This document shows positions 8,178 through 16,864 of a stretch of 62,268 nucleotides of DNA, piece by piece. Location: contig NZ_QVMU01000006.1 of assembly GCF_003605645.1 (NCBI RefSeq), positions 1-62,268 of the forward strand. The letters are read 5' to 3'. Within the stretch, counting starts at the first letter, position 1. Each line of letters begins with the position of its first letter. This stretch comes from Vibrio sinensis. Lineage in GTDB: Bacteria; Pseudomonadota; Gammaproteobacteria; Enterobacterales; Vibrionaceae. The notes under the pieces were generated by a model. The model worked only from the letters and a program-made list of their open reading frames with translations, did not search any database and was not told the origin of the DNA. A program made the position numbers and the translations under genes.

Positions 8178-10454
8178 ATGGCAGAGCAATTTGCTAAAGC
8201 TTGGGAAGGTTTTGCTGCAGGTGATTGGCAAAACGAAGTAAACGTTCGTGATTTCATTCAGAAGAACTACGCCCCATATGAAGGCGACGAATCTTTCCTA
8301 GTTTCTGAAGGCACTGAAGCGACTAACGCGCTTTGGGCTAAAGTAATGGAAGGTATCAAAATTGAGAACGCAACTAAAGCACCTCTTGATTTCGATACTG
8401 CCGTTATTTCTACCATTACTGCTCACGATGCAGGCTACATCGAAAAAGACCTTGAAACAATCGTTGGTCTACAAACTGAAAAACCGCTAAAACGTGCAAT
8501 CATCCCTAACGGTGGTGTACGTATGGTTGAAGGTTCTTGCAAAGCATACGGTGAAACTCTTGACCCTATGATTTCAAAAATCTACTCAGAATACCGTAAA
8601 ACTCACAACGCTGGCGTTTTCGATATCTACACTCCTGATATCCTAGCTTGTCGTAAGTCTGGTGTACTGACTGGTCTTCCAGATGCATACGGCCGTGGTC
8701 GTATCATCGGTGACTACCGTCGTGTTGCACTATACGGTATCAACTTCCTAATGAAGGATAAGCTTGCTCAATTCACTTCTCTTCAAGAGCGTTTTGAAAA
8801 CGGTGAAGACCTAACTGCGACTATGCAACTTCGTGAAGAAATTGCTGAGCAACACCGCGCACTAGGCCAAATCAAAGTGATGGCAGCTAAATACGGTTTC
8901 GATATCTCTGAGCCAGCTCAAACTGCTCAAGAAGCTATCCAGTGGACTTACTTCGGCTACCTAGCTGCTGTTAAATCACAAAACGGTGCAGCTATGTCTC
9001 TAGGTCGTACTTCGACTTTCCTAGACATCTTCATCCAACGTGACCTAGAAGCTGGTAAAATCACTGAAGAACAAGCTCAAGAAATGATCGACCACTTCGT
9101 AATGAAGCTACGTATGGTTCGTTTCCTACGTACTCCTGAGTACGATGAGTTGTTCTCTGGCGACCCAATCTGGGCTACAGAATCAATGGGTGGTATGGGC
9201 ATCGACGGTCGTACACTAGTTACACGTACAAACTTCCGTTTCCTAAACAGCCTATACACAATGGGTCCTTCTCCAGAGCCAAACATCACTGTACTTTGGT
9301 CTGAGCAGCTACCTGACGGCTTCAAACGTTTCTGTGCTAAAGTATCTATCGATACTTCTTCTATCCAGTACGAAAACGATGATCTAATGCGTCCTGACCT
9401 ACAATCTGACGACTACGCAATCGCATGTTGTGTATCTCCAATGATCGTTGGTAAGCAAATGCAGTTCTTCGGCGCTCGTGCTAACCTTGCTAAAACTATG
9501 CTTTACGCAATCAACGGCGGCGTTGATGAGAAGCTAAAAATGCAAGTTGGTCCTAAAGAAGCACCAATGACTGACGCTGTTCTTGATTACGATAAAGTAA
9601 TGGATCGTCTAGATCACTTCATGGATTGGCTAGCTAAGCAATACGTGACTGCACTAAACAGCATCCACTACATGCACGACAAATACAGCTACGAAGCGTC
9701 TCTAATGGCTCTTCATGACCGTGACGTTCGTCGTACAATGGCATGTGGTATCGCAGGTCTATCTGTTGCAGCTGACTCTCTATCTGCAATCAAATACGCA
9801 ACTGTTAAACCAGTTCGTGACGAAGATGGCATTGCAATCGACTTCGAAATCGAAGGCGATTACCCTAAATTCGGTAACAACGACGCTCGCGTTGATGACA
9901 TCGCATGTGAACTTGTTTCTACGTTTATGGGCAAAATCCGTAAACTTAAGATGTACCGTGATGCAATCCCAACTCAGTCTATCCTTACTATCACTTCTAA
10001 CGTTGTGTACGGTAAGAAAACTGGTAACACTCCAGACGGTCGTCGTGCTGGCGCTCCTTTCGCTCCTGGTGCAAACCCAATGCACGGTCGTGACGAGAAA
10101 GGTGCTGTAGCATCACTAACTTCTGTAGGTAAACTACCGTTTGCTGACGCTCAAGATGGTATCTCTTACACTTTCTCTATCGTGCCAAACGCACTAGGTA
10201 AAGAAGAGAACTCTCAACGTGCTAACCTTGCAGGCCTAATGGATGGTTACTTCCACCACGAAGCTGGCATTGAAGGTGGTCAACACCTAAACGTGAACGT
10301 TCTTAACCGTGAAACTCTAGAAGACGCAGTTAAGCACCCTGAGAACTACCCTCAGCTAACAATCCGTGTATCTGGTTACGCTGTTCGCTTTAACTCTCTA
10401 ACTGCAGAGCAACAAGCTGACGTAATCGCACGTACTTTCACTGAGTCTCTATAA
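8178..10454 (+). CDS. pflB: Pyruvate formate-lyase (formate acetyltransferase)
   Basis: Cytoplasmic glycyl-radical enzyme that converts pyruvate and CoA to acetyl-CoA and formate under anaerobic conditions. The 758 residues match E. coli PflB (760). The catalytic cysteine pair is Cys417-Cys418 (IACCVSP) and the radical glycine is Gly733 in [17 protein letters not shown] precedes the ATG. Codon use is extremely biased (CTA for Leu, CGT for Arg, AAC, GGT), marking a very highly expressed gene. Its activase pflA lies 1.7 kb downstream with lpxR between them, an unusual insertion compared with the tight focA-pflB-pflA arrangement of enterics. Confidence 0.97.
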   Translation: MAEQFAKAWEGFAAGDWQNEVNVRDFIQKNYAPYEGDESFLVSEGTEATNALWAKVMEGIKIENATKAPLDFDTAVISTITAHDAGYIEKDLETIVGLQTEKPLKRAIIPNGGVRMVEGSCKAYGETLDPMISKIYSEYRKTHNAGVFDIYTPDILACRKSGVLTGLPDAYGRGRIIGDYRRVALYGINFLMKDKLAQFTSLQERFENGEDLTATMQLREEIAEQHRALGQIKVMAAKYGFDISEPAQTAQEAIQWTYFGYLAAVKSQNGAAMSLGRTSTFLDIFIQRDLEAGKITEEQAQEMIDHFVMKLRMVRFLRTPEYDELFSGDPIWATESMGGMGIDGRTLVTRTNFRFLNSLYTMGPSPEPNITVLWSEQLPDGFKRFCAKVSIDTSSIQYENDDLMRPDLQSDDYAIACCVSPMIVGKQMQFFGARANLAKTMLYAINGGVDEKLKMQVGPKEAPMTDAVLDYDKVMDRLDHFMDWLAKQYVTALNSIHYMHDKYSYEASLMALHDRDVRRTMACGIAGLSVAADSLSAIKYATVKPVRDEDGIAIDFEIEGDYPKFGNNDARVDDIACELVSTFMGKIRKLKMYRDAIPTQSILTITSNVVYGKKTGNTPDGRRAGAPFAPGANPMHGRDEKGAVASLTSVGKLPFADAQDGISYTFSIVPNALGKEENSQRANLAGLMDGYFHHEAGIEGGQHLNVNVLNRETLEDAVKHPENYPQLTIRVSGYAVRFNSLTAEQQADVIARTFTESL

Positions 10455-10475
10455 TTCTCGGTTGAATGATTGATG

Positions 10476-10505
10476 AAGCCCCGCTTTTTAGCGGGGCTTT
10501 TTTTA
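10476..10505 (+). terminator. Terminator of pflB
   Basis: Strong 10-bp stem AAGCCCCGCT / AGCGGGGCTT with a short T-rich loop, followed by a run of T. Confidence 0.92.
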
Positions 10506-10955
10506 TGCTTCTGTCTTGGCTAAAAACAAGTAATACCAATCAGGATAAGTAAGTGGCCAGAAAATTGCGCAAGGAAAATCGCTTAGAACTAGGCGCAGAT
10601 TGCCGCTAACTAGTTATTCTAATTACAAAATCTGCAACAACGTTATCAGCGATTTTAATCAGCAAGAATGATCAAAGACTTATGCTGATTGGTATAATAG
10701 CATCCTAAAAAACACATCCACGTTTCCCCTTTAGTTTCAATACTCGTGACCGTTTAAACGCCTCCTATTCTTGGTTGTTTGTCATTTCTTTGCTCCATCC
10801 CACCAAATAAGATTTCTACCCGTAGAGTTTCTTGATTAGCCCTTTCTTATTAGTCACTGGTGCAATATGATAAATTTCACTAATTCATCGCATCCTATTG
10901 GTTTATTACACTAAAGTTATAAATAAAACCAAAAACATCAGCTGAGGCAATCATA
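10506..10955. other. 450-base gap between pflB and lpxR
   Basis: No gene seen. It contains the MITE-like element at 10531-10697 (listed separately) and, from 10698 on, AT-rich sequence that should include the lpxR promoter. I see no clear promoter motif there. Confidence 0.7.
10531..10697. mobile_element. MITE-like non-coding repeat with terminal inverted repeats
   Basis: A 167-bp element bounded by 20-bp imperfect terminal inverted repeats (18 of 20 match): TAATACCAATCAGGATAAGT at the left and the complement of TTATACCAATCAGCATAAGT at the right. Nested inside are further complementary pairs: AAAATCGCT (10575-10583) with AGCGATTTT (10648-10656), GCAGATT (10595-10601) with AATCTGC (10629-10635), and AACTAG (10587-10592) with CTAGTT (10610-10615). 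The whole element can therefore fold into one long hairpin. It encodes nothing. It resembles dispersed short repeats of vibrios, as I recall them; only one copy is in this window. Confidence 0.65.
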
Positions 10956-11936
10956 TTGAAATCGAAGTATCTCTACTCGCTCTGTTTGCTGGTTTCTTCA
11001 ACCGCTTTTGCGTCCGATCGCTCTACTGTCACTTTCTCTCTCGATAACGATGGAATATTTGGCGTTGATCAAGATTATACCAACGGTTTATTTCTCTCTT
11101 ATGCATCAAGCGCTATAGAACCTAACTGGTTAACCAAACCATTAAGTCTTTCTTATTGGGGGGCATCATCTCTCGATAAGTTCGAAATCACTCTCGGACA
11201 TAAGATGTACACTCCTAGTGACATCGAAGCCGATCAACCTTTGACTAACGACCGCCCTTACGCTGGCTTCTTACATTCAGAATTTAATTACATCAGTTTA
11301 AATCCTCAGCAAGCACAGCGCTTCAATTTCACCATTGGTACCACAGGTGAAAACTCACTAGCTGACAAAGCACAAGACATAGTGCATGGGATTACTGGTT
11401 CAGATGATCCACAAGGTTGGGACTATCAAATTGGCAACAAGGTTGTTGGTAGCGTCGGTTACCTCAGCCATTTCAATTTGAGTCGTGTTCGTTCTATCGC
11501 TAACTCTGATTTCGAAATATCCAATGTCTCTGAAGTAAACGCTGGTAATTTTCGTAGTGATCTGTCGACGGGACTGATGTTCAGATGGGGTACTGATCTT
11601 GCAGGGAATATGGGCGCAGCTAACATTGACAACGAGGTCCCTTTTAGACCGAGCATGCTTGGAGCATCAAACTCAGGTTGGTTTGTTTTTGGTGGTCTTG
11701 AAGGGCGTTATCGATTCAATGATATCACTATTGAAGGAGATAGACCCGGCATCGAACAGCCAGAAAACTACCCTGTTACGTTAGAAAATTGGCAAGCAAC
11801 AGCTGTTCTTGGTGTCGCTTGGTATAACCAATCTTTTGGTGCTAGCTTAACGACCACAATGAAAACGCCGGATTATAAAGAAGCGCAAACTGACATCTAC
11901 GGAACCGGTGGATTATCTCTATTTGCTTTTTTCTAA
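10956..11936 (+). CDS. lpxR: LpxR-family outer-membrane lipid A 3'-O-deacylase
   Basis: Outer-membrane beta-barrel enzyme of the LpxR (DUF2219) family, which removes the 3'-acyloxyacyl group of lipid A. There is a signal peptide with cleavage near TAFA-S (residue 20). The family motifs follow: Asn31-Asp32 in SLDNDGIFG, DQDYTNG, DRPYAGFLHSE near residue 99, and His144 upstream of DPQGWDYQIGNK. These match the catalytic Asn-Asp and His of Salmonella LpxR after removing the signal. The protein ends in Phe (LSLFAFF), as barrel proteins do. The start is a TTG with GAGGCAA upstream. It sits between pflB and pflA; no functional link is evident. Confidence 0.88.
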   Translation: MKSKYLYSLCLLVSSTAFASDRSTVTFSLDNDGIFGVDQDYTNGLFLSYASSAIEPNWLTKPLSLSYWGASSLDKFEITLGHKMYTPSDIEADQPLTNDRPYAGFLHSEFNYISLNPQQAQRFNFTIGTTGENSLADKAQDIVHGITGSDDPQGWDYQIGNKVVGSVGYLSHFNLSRVRSIANSDFEISNVSEVNAGNFRSDLSTGLMFRWGTDLAGNMGAANIDNEVPFRPSMLGASNSGWFVFGGLEGRYRFNDITIEGDRPGIEQPENYPVTLENWQATAVLGVAWYNQSFGASLTTTMKTPDYKEAQTDIYGTGGLSLFAFF

Positions 11937-11944
11937 GTACGTAC

Positions 11945-11975
11945 GACGAGAACATCCATTGCCGATGCTCTCGTC
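11945..11975 (+). terminator. Probable terminator hairpin after lpxR
   Basis: Twelve-base arms GACGAGAACATC / GATGCTCTCGTC with one mismatch and a 7-base loop. The following sequence (CAATTTCTTCC) is only moderately T-rich. Confidence 0.5.
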
Positions 11976-12030
11976 CAATTTCTTCCAATTGATAATCGTT
12001 CCCACCTCTTTACTTTTCCCCCTCTGCCCC

Positions 12031-12072
12031 TTGTGAAATAGTGGCATTGTTACGCTTCAAGCCCTATATAAT
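12031..12072 (+). promoter_or_regulatory. Candidate pflA promoter
   Basis: A perfect -10 hexamer TATAAT at 12067-12072 lies 52 bases before the pflA start. No good -35 is present; a TTGTGA half-site at 12031-12036 may indicate an activator of the CRP/FNR family. Weakly supported. Confidence 0.35.
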
Positions 12073-12123
12073 CCTTACTTTTTGTAATAAAATGACGACA
12101 AATAACTAATTAGAGATGAAGTC

Positions 12124-12864
12124 ATGTCAACAACTGGTCGTATTCATTCATTTGAATCATGTGGTACTGTCGATGGCCCTGGAATCCGTTTTATCGTATT
12201 TCTACAGGGTTGCTTAATGCGCTGTATGTACTGTCATAACCGCGATACTTGGGATACTCATGACGGTAAAACTGTCACTGTTGACGAAATCATTCAAGAA
12301 GCAAAAAGCTACCGTCATTTTATGAAAGCTTCGGGCGGCGGCATTACCTGTTCTGGTGGCGAAGCAATGCTTCAACCAGAATTTGTTCGTGACTTATTTA
12401 GAGCGGCTCAAGCTGAGGGGATTCACACTTGTCTTGATACCAACGGCTATATTCGTAAGCACACAGATGTGGTTGATGAAGTATTAGAAGCTTCTGACTT
12501 GGTTATGCTTGACCTTAAACACATGAAAGACGAAATCCACCAAGATTTTATTGGTGTTTCTAACCGTCGTGTTTTGGATTTTGCTCGTTACTTACATAAA
12601 ATTGGTAAGAAGACTTGGATTCGTTATGTCATTGTTCCTGGATACACCGACGATGAAGAAGCAGCGCATATGCTGGGTGAATTCATTAAAGACATGGATA
12701 ACATCGAAAAGATCGAATTACTGCCTTACCATAAGCTTGGTGCTCATAAATGGGAAGCGATGGGTCTAACTTACCCACTTGATGGTGTGAACCCTCCACC
12801 AAAAGAAACAATGGATAAGATCGTATCAATTCTTGAGCAATATCACCCGAATGTTAAATACTAA
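12124..12864 (+). CDS. pflA: Pyruvate formate-lyase activating enzyme (radical SAM)
   Basis: Radical S-adenosylmethionine enzyme that generates the glycyl radical on PflB. The 246 residues match E. coli PflA. The CxxxCxxC motif that binds the 4Fe-4S cluster is Cys30, Cys34 and Cys37 ([12 protein letters not shown]), and the SAM-binding [17 protein letters not shown] segment follows near residue 75. The start is preceded by GAGATGAAG. It is monocistronic here, with its own promoter region and terminator, separated from pflB by lpxR. Confidence 0.96.
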   Translation: MSTTGRIHSFESCGTVDGPGIRFIVFLQGCLMRCMYCHNRDTWDTHDGKTVTVDEIIQEAKSYRHFMKASGGGITCSGGEAMLQPEFVRDLFRAAQAEGIHTCLDTNGYIRKHTDVVDEVLEASDLVMLDLKHMKDEIHQDFIGVSNRRVLDFARYLHKIGKKTWIRYVIVPGYTDDEEAAHMLGEFIKDMDNIEKIELLPYHKLGAHKWEAMGLTYPLDGVNPPPKETMDKIVSILEQYHPNVKY

Positions 12865-12890
12865 TATCATTTAGTTGCATTTTCGTAAAA

Positions 12891-12919
12891 AATACCAACC
12901 TCACGTTGGTATTTTTTTT
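12891..12919 (+). terminator. Terminator of pflA
   Basis: 9-bp stem AATACCAAC / GTTGGTATT, CTCAC loop, then eight T. It ends 12 bases before the next start codon. Confidence 0.9.
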
Positions 12920-12931
12920 GGTACAAGATAA

Positions 12932-13591
12932 ATGGATACACTGTTTCTATGGTTGCTCGTTATAGTTGGCCTATTCGTCGGTTATAAGGATGTCTCATCG
13001 ATTTTCTGGCCCAAATTCAAACAAGAACGTAACTTCCAGCATCTCATCTACGCCACATTATTTGCGCTCTTTATCCTTTGGTCTACTGATGCAGGAGTAA
13101 AAACTGGGCTTTCTATCCATTTTCTTGCTCTAACAACCGTCACTCTAATGCATGGCCCCCATGTCGCTTTCTTACTTGCGATCTTCGTTTCCATTAGCCT
13201 TGTTGTTATCCAGCAGCTTGCCTTAGATCAATTAGCTCAACAACTCGTCTTCTCAGGACTCATTCCTATATTAATCAGTCAATTGATCTTTCTCGCGAGC
13301 TACCGTTTCTTACCTAGAAACATATTTATTTATATCTTTGTCGCTGGTTTTTTCAATGGCGCTATTACCGGTTGCCTCCATCTAATCATCAATAGTGGTT
13401 ACTATTGGTTGACTGATGCATATGACTGGAAAACCATCGTAGATAACTATTTTGTCTTTACGCCACTTCTCGCTTTTCCCGAGGGTTTGCTCAATGGAAT
13501 GTCTGTCGCAATGCTATGCGTGTTTAAACCCGAATGGCTACGTAGCTTTTCAGACCGAGACTACATTTATAACCATTATCATAAAAAATAG
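12932..13591 (+). CDS. CbiM-like ECF-type membrane protein, orphan
   Basis: A 219-residue membrane protein with about six helices, assigned to the CbiM/energy-coupling-factor permease superfamily from the segment TGLSIHFLALTTVTLMHGP and the overall layout. Classical CbiM carries an N-terminal Met-His metal site (MHI); here MDTLFL starts the protein, so a cobalt or nickel role is doubtful. No ECF ATPase, CbiN or CbiQ partner is nearby. The ATG lies only 12 bases after the T run of the pflA terminator and has no good ribosome-binding site. Expression by read-through from pflA is possible. Function unknown. Confidence 0.65.
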   Translation: MDTLFLWLLVIVGLFVGYKDVSSIFWPKFKQERNFQHLIYATLFALFILWSTDAGVKTGLSIHFLALTTVTLMHGPHVAFLLAIFVSISLVVIQQLALDQLAQQLVFSGLIPILISQLIFLASYRFLPRNIFIYIFVAGFFNGAITGCLHLIINSGYYWLTDAYDWKTIVDNYFVFTPLLAFPEGLLNGMSVAMLCVFKPEWLRSFSDRDYIYNHYHKK

Positions 13592-13709
13592 CGGTCAATT
13601 TCTTTTCATTTTCGTAATTAATATGGGGTCAGATCATATTTCAAATGTCAGGGAAACGATAACCTAAGCACATTAAAAATGTATTAGATATTCTTATAGT
13701 GAGGTCACC

Positions 13710-14210
13710 ATGGAAATGACAAACGCTCAACGTTTGATCCTATCGAATCAGTACTACTTGATGTCTCAGATGGATCCTGAAAACTCTGAGAAATACAAAC
13801 GTTTACAAAAGATTGTTGAACGTGGTTATGTTTTGCAAATGCGAGAACTAAACCGCGATTTCGGTTGCATCGAAGAACAAGAATGCCGCGAAATTATCGA
13901 CATCATGGAAATGTATCACGCGATGCAAGAGTCGAACAAAATGCTGGAAGAGCATGAACAGAAAAATGTCGACCAGCGCCGTTTACAGTTCCTTGGTTTT
14001 GATTGCGGAGCAGAATGTCAGTACGTTCATTATGTACGTTTCCTTGTCGATTCTGAGGGCCTATACCCTCAATTTGACAAAGGCGATCACCACTTTGATG
14101 CTCAAATGCCTATGTTGGAAAAATACCGCCGTATGCTAGCAACATGGCGTAAATGTCCACGCCAATACCATCTCTGTGCTAATGAACTAAAACAGATTTT
14201 TAACGCATAA
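13710..14210 (+). CDS. yfbU: YfbU family protein (UPF0304)
   Basis: Conserved soluble protein of unknown biochemical function. The N-terminus [15 protein letters not shown] and the [17 protein letters not shown] and [14 protein letters not shown] segments are near-identical to E. coli YfbU; the 166 residues also fit. GTGAGG lies 9 bases before the ATG. In E. coli yfbU is next to yfbV and ackA-pta; here those genes are 40 kb away, so this neighbourhood has been rearranged. Confidence 0.93.
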   Translation: MEMTNAQRLILSNQYYLMSQMDPENSEKYKRLQKIVERGYVLQMRELNRDFGCIEEQECREIIDIMEMYHAMQESNKMLEEHEQKNVDQRRLQFLGFDCGAECQYVHYVRFLVDSEGLYPQFDKGDHHFDAQMPMLEKYRRMLATWRKCPRQYHLCANELKQIFNA

Positions 14211-14255
14211 CTTACTGTGAACTGAATAAAATACATCCAGATCCTAGTCTTTTTT

Positions 14256-14284
14256 AAACCTCGCACCCTGTTGCGAGGTTTTTT
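14256..14284 (+). terminator. Terminator of yfbU
   Basis: 9-bp stem AACCTCGCA / TGCGAGGTT with a 6-base loop and a T run. Confidence 0.88.
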
Positions 14285-14497
14285 ATTTCACCTCACGTCA
14301 TATTCATTCCAAACTTAGTTGTTCATCACGTTAATTGATATTGACAAGTTCAGCGCTATCTTCTCATCTTTGAGTAAATACATACCATTTTTCGCTATAT
14401 ACCGACGTCATTCAGAAGCCTAAAATAGCCCTCTCCTATTTGTAGCACGCCATATCGTAGTAACGAGGGTTTACGCATTCCTAATTAAAGGTATCGA

Positions 14498-15925
14498 ATG
14501 AGCAATATCGCTAAATCAGCAGTAAAATTGAGCGTCTTTTCCGTCATTATGATCACGGTGACTTCCGTTGATAGCATACGAAACATACCGGGTGCGGCCT
14601 TGTTTGGTAGTCATGCTATCTCTTTTTTCTTGCTAGCGGGTCTTTGTTTTTTTGTACCAACCGCATTAGTGTGCGCTGAGATGAGCACCACCTATCCACA
14701 ACAAGGTGGCGTTTATTTGTGGGGTAAAGAGACGCTAGGGCCGAATTTTGGCTTTACCACTGTTTGGTATCAATACGCCGAAAACATTGTCTATTACCCA
14801 CCATTGATCTCCTTTATCGTCGCAACAGGAACCTATCCATTCTTCCCTGAACTTGCGCAAAACAACCTTTTCATGTTGGTTATGATTAATGTCATATTCT
14901 GGGCATTAACGTTAATCAATATCTTCGGCCTGCGCTTGTCATCAATCATTACCAATGTCTTTGGCACGTTAGGTTTGATTTTTCCTATCCTGTTGATCAT
15001 TGGTTTGGGTGGTTACTGGGCTTACACCAATCCGGGCGAATCACAAATCTCCCTTAGCCATGTATCTGATTGGCTTCCAGACTTTTCTCAAAGCGGTATG
15101 GGCGCAAGCTTTACTGCGGTTGTGTTGTCACTGACCGGTTTGGAAATTACCACGGCATATGCAAGTGAAGTTGATAACCCACAAAAGGCTTACCCTCGCG
15201 CACTGCTTATTTCAACAGTGATGATTTTGGTCTCGTTAACTGCTTGTTCCTTAGCTATTTCTGCAGTTGTATCAAGCGATCGTTCGAGCTTAAGTGAAGG
15301 TGTAATTCTGGCATTCCAAACCTTCTTTGATGATTTAAACATGCCATATATGTTGCCGGTCATCGCGCTAGCCATCGTATTTGGTAGCTTAGCAAGTTTA
15401 AACAACTGGATCATTGCGCCAACGAAAAGTCTTCATGTAGCAGCTAAAGATCGCTTTATGCCAATCACATTATCTAAAGAAAATAAAAACCAAGCACCTG
15501 TTCCGCTATTGCTGCTCCAAGGCGCGATCGTCAGTGTACTTTCTTTAGTCTTTATTTTGGTTCCCAATGTTAACCAAGGTATGTGGTTGTTGAACATCCT
15601 GATGACTCAGCTTTACATGGTAATGTACGTCTGTATTTTCATTTCGTTTTTGGTATCGCGCCGTAAGCACCACGATATTGAACGTCCATTCAGAGTTCCA
15701 GGGGGTAAATTTGGTATGATTCTTGTTGCTGCTCTGGGTTTAATTAGCTGTATTGTGACTATTTTCGTCTCGTTCGATGTGCCATCAGGCATGAGCACAG
15801 AAACGGGTGCATTAGGACTAATTCTCGGCTTTATTGCCTTTAGCCTTCCAGCTTTAGGAGCGATTGCTTATCGCAATCGCAGTAAACAAAACTACTGTGA
15901 GTTAACGGAAGCGACCGTTAACTGA
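14498..15925 (+). CDS. APC superfamily amino acid permease, glutamate/GABA antiporter-like
   Basis: Inner-membrane amino acid transporter with about twelve hydrophobic helices over 475 residues. The first helix region (VITVTSVDSIRNIPGAALFG style) and the segment AEMSTTYPQQGGVYLWGKETLGPNFGF are typical of the glutamate:GABA antiporter (YjeM/GadC) branch of the APC superfamily. AAAGGTATCG precedes the ATG. No decarboxylase gene is adjacent, so an acid-resistance partner is not visible and the substrate remains open. It is a single gene ended by a terminator shared with the convergent SMR gene. Confidence 0.75.
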   Translation: MSNIAKSAVKLSVFSVIMITVTSVDSIRNIPGAALFGSHAISFFLLAGLCFFVPTALVCAEMSTTYPQQGGVYLWGKETLGPNFGFTTVWYQYAENIVYYPPLISFIVATGTYPFFPELAQNNLFMLVMINVIFWALTLINIFGLRLSSIITNVFGTLGLIFPILLIIGLGGYWAYTNPGESQISLSHVSDWLPDFSQSGMGASFTAVVLSLTGLEITTAYASEVDNPQKAYPRALLISTVMILVSLTACSLAISAVVSSDRSSLSEGVILAFQTFFDDLNMPYMLPVIALAIVFGSLASLNNWIIAPTKSLHVAAKDRFMPITLSKENKNQAPVPLLLLQGAIVSVLSLVFILVPNVNQGMWLLNILMTQLYMVMYVCIFISFLVSRRKHHDIERPFRVPGGKFGMILVAALGLISCIVTIFVSFDVPSGMSTETGALGLILGFIAFSLPALGAIAYRNRSKQNYCELTEATVN

Positions 15926-15964
15926 TAGCGCAGAACTTTAGCCTGATAAAACAGCTTTCAAATA

Positions 15965-16004
15965 AAAAACGCCATTTGCTACTCACAAGCAAATGGCGTT
16001 TTTT
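15965..16004. terminator. Bidirectional terminator between the APC and SMR genes
   Basis: 16-bp perfect stem (AAAAACGCCATTTGCT and complement) around ACTCACA, flanked by A and T runs. Confidence 0.9.
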
Positions 16005-16031
16005 GTCATTCGTTCTAAATCAACTTAGAGA

Positions 16032-16364
16032 CTAGTGCCCGACAGATTTAGACAACAAATTAACCGTCAATACACCTGCAACAATAAGCCCAATACCGAC
16101 CAGTGCTGGCAAATCCAACTTTTGTCCGTACGCGACATAACCAATCATAGCGACCAAAACGATTCCAGCCCCACTCCATATCGCATAAACAACACCCACT
16201 GGCATCGTTTTTACTGTGATAGAAAGTAAGAAAAATGCAATGCCATAGCCGACAAGAACGATTGCACTTGGTGCCAGCTTAGTAAACTGCTCCGTTTTGG
16301 GAATAAATGACGTCGCGATCACTTCACAAATGATAGCAATAGGTAATGCCATAAGGGGTGGCAT
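16032..16364 (-). CDS. EmrE-type small multidrug resistance (SMR) transporter
   Basis: Proton-coupled exporter of quaternary ammonium or other cationic compounds. Four membrane helices are visible. Starting at the ATG at 16364 gives 110 residues, the exact length of EmrE, and places the essential helix-1 glutamate at Glu14 (IICEVIATS), so I prefer it to the longer frame from 16385. The helix-3 dimer segment GVVYAIWSGAGIVLVA, with the conserved Trp, is present. No regulator or second SMR subunit is adjacent, so it is likely a homodimer. A guanidinium exporter is less likely given the EmrE-like AIWSG motif. Confidence 0.88.
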   Translation of the reverse strand: MPPLMALPIAIICEVIATSFIPKTEQFTKLAPSAIVLVGYGIAFFLLSITVKTMPVGVVYAIWSGAGIVLVAMIGYVAYGQKLDLPALVGIGLIVAGVLTVNLLSKSVGH

Positions 16365-16385
16365 TGAGGTAATCAGCTTAAACAT

Positions 16386-16864
16386 AGAATTTAACTATTC
16401 AATCTTCGAATCTTTGGCCGTGCAGTATAAAAGTTTATTCTTTTTTGACTAGTGTTGTTTTTGTAATTAACTCTTACACCTCTGAATGATTAAATAATAC
16501 TGTTGCCGACTCAACCAGACGCCCTCCTTTCCATGTCACTTTTAGCCCTACTTTGATGAACATCTTTTGGTATTAATCCGGTCTAATATAGAAATAAGAA
16601 ATTCATTTGAACTCATATTTATCGCAAGCTGCTGCTCATTAAGTAGCAATAAGAAAGCAATCTCACATCATAAACCACAACTGAAAAGACGATCTGCATC
16701 CATTCAAAAGTGACGCAAAATGCCAATTGTCAAATATCAAATTTTGTAAATAAATACATATTTTTTAAGCACAATTAGAAATACACACTAGTCTTAAAGT
16801 GTAAGGGAATAGCAATTCAATGCGAGTTGAATGCAAGTGTGACAGGTTCAGAGGGGAATTCATT
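16386..16864. other. 479-base divergent intergenic region (SMR / yeaG)
   Basis: AT-rich with no gene seen. It should carry both promoters. A sigma-S-like extended -10 is noted at 16788-16797; I found no convincing sigma-54 (GG-N10-GC) site. Confidence 0.65.
16788..16797 (+). promoter_or_regulatory. Candidate sigma-S type -10 for the yeaG operon
   Basis: CTAGTCTTAA resembles the extended sigma-S -10 consensus CTAYACTTAA (8 of 10). The start point would be about 60 bases before the yeaG ATG. The E. coli yeaGH operon is under sigma-S control, which fits. The 5-base inverted repeat ACACT / AGTGT overlaps it. Confidence 0.35.

Noticed and set aside
9715..10110. 131-codon open frame inside pflB on the same strand, plus a 101-codon antisense frame
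   Set aside because: The strongly biased codons of pflB leave few stops in other frames. The products are low-complexity (Leu/Val/Thr-rich) and resemble nothing.
16386..16864. A sigma-54 promoter for yeaG
   Set aside because: No GG-N10-GC element with acceptable flanks was found; TTGGCCGTGC near 16415 has the wrong spacing and lies far upstream.
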